Source: Zhihengliuella alba (GTDB taxonomy: Bacteria; Actinomycetota; Actinomycetes; Actinomycetales; Micrococcaceae). Taken from it: a DNA stretch of 64,000 bases. The position numbers and the translations under genes were made by a program. The stretch is taken from contig NZ_BAABCJ010000007.1 in the NCBI RefSeq assembly GCF_039538765.1, forward strand, positions 1 to 64,000, given 5' to 3'. Numbering within the stretch: the stretch's first letter is position 1; each line of letters starts with the position of its first letter. Positions 62,109 through 64,000 of this stretch are shown in pieces. The notes beneath the pieces were generated by a model that was not told the DNA's origin, searched no databases, and was given only the letters and a program-made list of their open reading frames with translations.

Positions 62109-64000
62109 CCCGGTTCAGCCCCGCGACCCGCGACTGGTTCGAGGGCGCGTTCAGCGCGCCCACGCAAGCGCAGGCCGGCGCGTGGGAGGCGATCAGCCGC
62201 GGCGAGAACGCCCTGGTGGTAGCGCCGACCGGATCCGGCAAGACGCTCTCCGCCTTCCTCTGGGCCCTGGACTCCTTCGTCCGGCACACCCGCGACGAGA
62301 CGCCGGACCCGGCGCGAGCACCAGCACCGGGACAGGCTCCGGCGCCAGCACACGCTCAGGCACCGGGACAGGATCAGGCACCGGCACAGGCTCCGGCGCC
62401 CACGGCGGGTGAGGCGACGCCGTCGTCCACGGCCCGGCAGCGGCAGAAGCGCGCCACGCGCGTCCTGTACATCTCGCCGCTCAAGGCGCTCGGGGTGGAC
62501 GTGGAGCGCAACCTGCGCAGCCCGCTCATCGGCATCACGCAGACCGCCGCGCGGCTGGGCCTGCCGGCACCGGAGATCCGGGTCGGCGTGCGCTCGGGCG
62601 ACACCCCCGCCGGCGAACGCCGCAAGCTGCAGACCAACCCGCCGGACATCCTCATCACCACCCCGGAGTCGCTGTTCCTGATGCTCACCAGCCGGGCGCG
62701 CGAGACCCTCGGCGCGGTGGACACGGTGATCGTCGACGAGGTCCACGCCGTCGCGGGGACCAAGCGCGGCGCCCATCTGGCGGTGTCGCTGGAGCGACTG
62801 GACGCGCTCCTGCGCCGGCCCGCGCAGCGGATCGGCCTCTCCGCCACCGTGGAGCCGCGCGAGGAGGTGGCCCGCTTCCTGGGCGGGACGCGCCCGGTCA
62901 CGGTGGTCGCCCCCGAGTCCACCAAGAAGTGGGACCTGACCGTCACGGTCCCCGTGGAGGACATGACGGACCTGCCCGCCGCGGCCGCGGCGCACGACCA
63001 GGGGCCCGCGTCCGGGCTGCAGCCGCAGGCGAGCATCTGGCCCCACGTCGAGGAGCGGATCGTGGACCTGATCGAGGCGAACCGCTCGACGATCGTGTTC
63101 GCCAACTCGCGCCGGCTCGCCGAGCGGTTGACAGGCCGGTTGAACGAGATCCACGAGGAGCGCCTGCAGCTCGCGGCCGAGCAGGCAGCCGAGCAGGCGG
63201 CTCAGCAGGCGGCCCGGCCAGCCGCGCCCGCCGGCGCCCCGTCCGGTTCGGACGCGGACGCGTGCACGGACGCGGACCCCGACGGCGGCTGGGCCTCCGC
63301 CTGGGAGGGTCTGCGCGAGGGCGCCGCGGCCCGCTCGGACCCGACCCGCACGCCCGCAGAGATGATGGCCCAGGCCGGCCAGACGTCCGGCGCCCCGGCG
63401 GTGCTGGCCCGCGCCCACCATGGCTCCGTCTCCAAGGACCAGCGCGCCGAGATCGAGGACGCGCTGAAGTCCGGCCGGCTGCGCTGCGTGGTGGCGACCA
63501 GCTCGCTGGAGCTCGGCATCGACATGGGCCTGGTGGACCTGGTGGTCCAGGTGGAGTCACCCAACTCGGTGGCCTCGGGCCTGCAGCGCGTGGGCCGCGC
63601 CGGGCACCAGGTGGGCGCCGAGTCCCGCGGTGTGTTCTTCCCCAAGCACCGCGGCGACCTGCTGGACACCACGGTGACGGTGGAGCGCATGGTCCGCGGC
63701 GCGATCGAGCCGCTGAAGATCCCGCAGAACCCGCTGGACATCCTCGCCCAGCAGACGGTCGCGGCCGCCGCGCTCGGCGAGGTGGACGTGGAGGAGTGGT
63801 ACGACGTCGTCCGGCGGTCCGCACCGTTCGCCGCCCTGCCGCGCTCCGCCTACGAGGCGACGCTGGACCTGCTCGCCGGCAAGTACCCCTCCGACGAGTT
63901 CGCGGAGCTGCGTCCCCGCGTGGTCTGGGACCGCGATGCCGGCACGCTCGAGGGACGCCCCGGCGCGCAGCGGCTCGCGGTCACCTCGGGCGGCACCATC
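62090..64000 (+). CDS. lhr: Lhr-type ATP-dependent helicase (partial, runs off the window)
   Basis: First 637 residues of a large superfamily 2 helicase. Walker A APTGSGKTLSAFLWAL (about 46), LYISPLKALGVDVERNL, VDEVHAVAGTKRG (about 216), GLSATVEPREEV, ARAHHGSVSKDQR and GLQRVGRAGHQVG (about 500) identify Lhr. A 50-residue Pro/Ala/Gln-rich insert lies between motifs I and Ia (about 62300-62440), and another at 63180-63260. No ATG, GTG or TTG exists in frame between the upstream TGA (61961) and the conserved LTRFSPATRDWF. GGAGGT (62078-62083) is ideally spaced for an ATA codon at 62090, giving the expected N-terminus. Confidence 0.88.
   Translation, partial: MSRSVLTRFSPATRDWFEGAFSAPTQAQAGAWEAISRGENALVVAPTGSGKTLSAFLWALDSFVRHTRDETPDPARAPAPGQAPAPAHAQAPGQDQAPAQAPAPTAGEATPSSTARQRQKRATRVLYISPLKALGVDVERNLRSPLIGITQTAARLGLPAPEIRVGVRSGDTPAGERRKLQTNPPDILITTPESLFLMLTSRARETLGAVDTVIVDEVHAVAGTKRGAHLAVSLERLDALLRRPAQRIGLSATVEPREEVARFLGGTRPVTVVAPESTKKWDLTVTVPVEDMTDLPAAAAAHDQGPASGLQPQASIWPHVEERIVDLIEANRSTIVFANSRRLAERLTGRLNEIHEERLQLAAEQAAEQAAQQAARPAAPAGAPSGSDADACTDADPDGGWASAWEGLREGAAARSDPTRTPAEMMAQAGQTSGAPAVLARAHHGSVSKDQRAEIEDALKSGRLRCVVATSSLELGIDMGLVDLVVQVESPNSVASGLQRVGRAGHQVGAESRGVFFPKHRGDLLDTTVTVERMVRGAIEPLKIPQNPLDILAQQTVAAAALGEVDVEEWYDVVRRSAPFAALPRSAYEATLDLLAGKYPSDEFAELRPRVVWDRDAGTLEGRPGAQRLAVTSGGTI

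Noticed and set aside
61960..62412. Alternative plus-strand frame overlapping the helicase start
   Set aside because: It runs out of frame through the conserved Walker A region of Lhr and encodes only Pro/Arg/Ser-rich sequence.

Overview
The window is chromosomal DNA of a high-GC actinobacterium. Gene content and order point to the family Micrococcaceae (Arthrobacter/Kocuria/Citricoccus-like): rlmB-cysS-ispDF-carD, regX3-senX3-phoU-gpm-DUF2516, a GTP-dependent PEP carboxykinase, and the glycogen-linked GlgE enzyme. The assignment comes from recognising protein families and gene order; no database search was possible. Nearly all of it is core, vertically inherited sequence. I see no insertion sequence, prophage, integrase, CRISPR array or plasmid gene.

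Layout. 1-319: tandem promoters and leader of an rRNA operon that runs leftwards out of the window. 320-6831: glycogen/alpha-glucan genes glgX, glgE, glgB. 6848-11676: rlmB, cysS, ispDF and carD, all leftward. 11942-16187: a lipoprotein, then the phosphate-sensing block regX3-senX3 diverging from phoU across a PHO-box-like repeat, then phosphoglycerate mutase. 16265-21388: DUF2516 protein, a Cys/Met-type PLP enzyme, tmk-holB, and a secreted tripeptidyl-aminopeptidase-like hydrolase. 21525-26451: tRNA-Thr, two oxidoreductases, an OFA-type MFS transporter with an extra C-terminal segment, tRNA-Ser(UGA). 26598-37109: an unusual pair (ATPase-degenerate ABC protein plus DUF1611 P-loop protein), an ExeM-type secreted nuclease, an FAD/NAD(P) protein, a prolyl-oligopeptidase-family peptidase, tRNA-Ser(GCU). 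37255-46004: a protein built of a repeated module, a RecQ helicase fused to a phosphoribosyltransferase-like domain, phosphomannomutase, a PadR regulator with a hydrolase, pckG. 46316-52946: tRNA-Arg, DUF488/DUF2945/SixA-like genes, a receiver-less winged-helix regulator, a two-component system, upp, tadA, tRNA-Ser(CGA). 53009-57566: an alpha-glucoside-type ABC importer (binding protein plus two permeases, no ATPase) with a divergent LacI regulator and an operator in the importer promoter. 57889-64000: BCCT betaine/choline-type transporter, rlmH, an alpha/beta-hydrolase-like protein, and the first 1.9 kb of an Lhr-type helicase.

Themes. (1) At least fourteen genes have a TANNNT hexamer placed 6-7 nt (once 10 nt) before the start codon and no ribosome-binding site, so leaderless transcription seems common; I used this to choose several starts. 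(2) Short tandem repeats of five different units contain or abut the stop codons of five genes, and a sixth array repeats the start codon of the peptidase gene. (3) Convergent gene pairs and tRNAs are closed by long, near-perfect hairpins. (4) The helicase gene has a good Shine-Dalgarno sequence followed by ATA instead of ATG. The most unusual protein-level observations are the degenerate ABC/DUF1611 pair, the MFS transporter fused to what looks like its small subunit, and the module-repeat protein at 37255.
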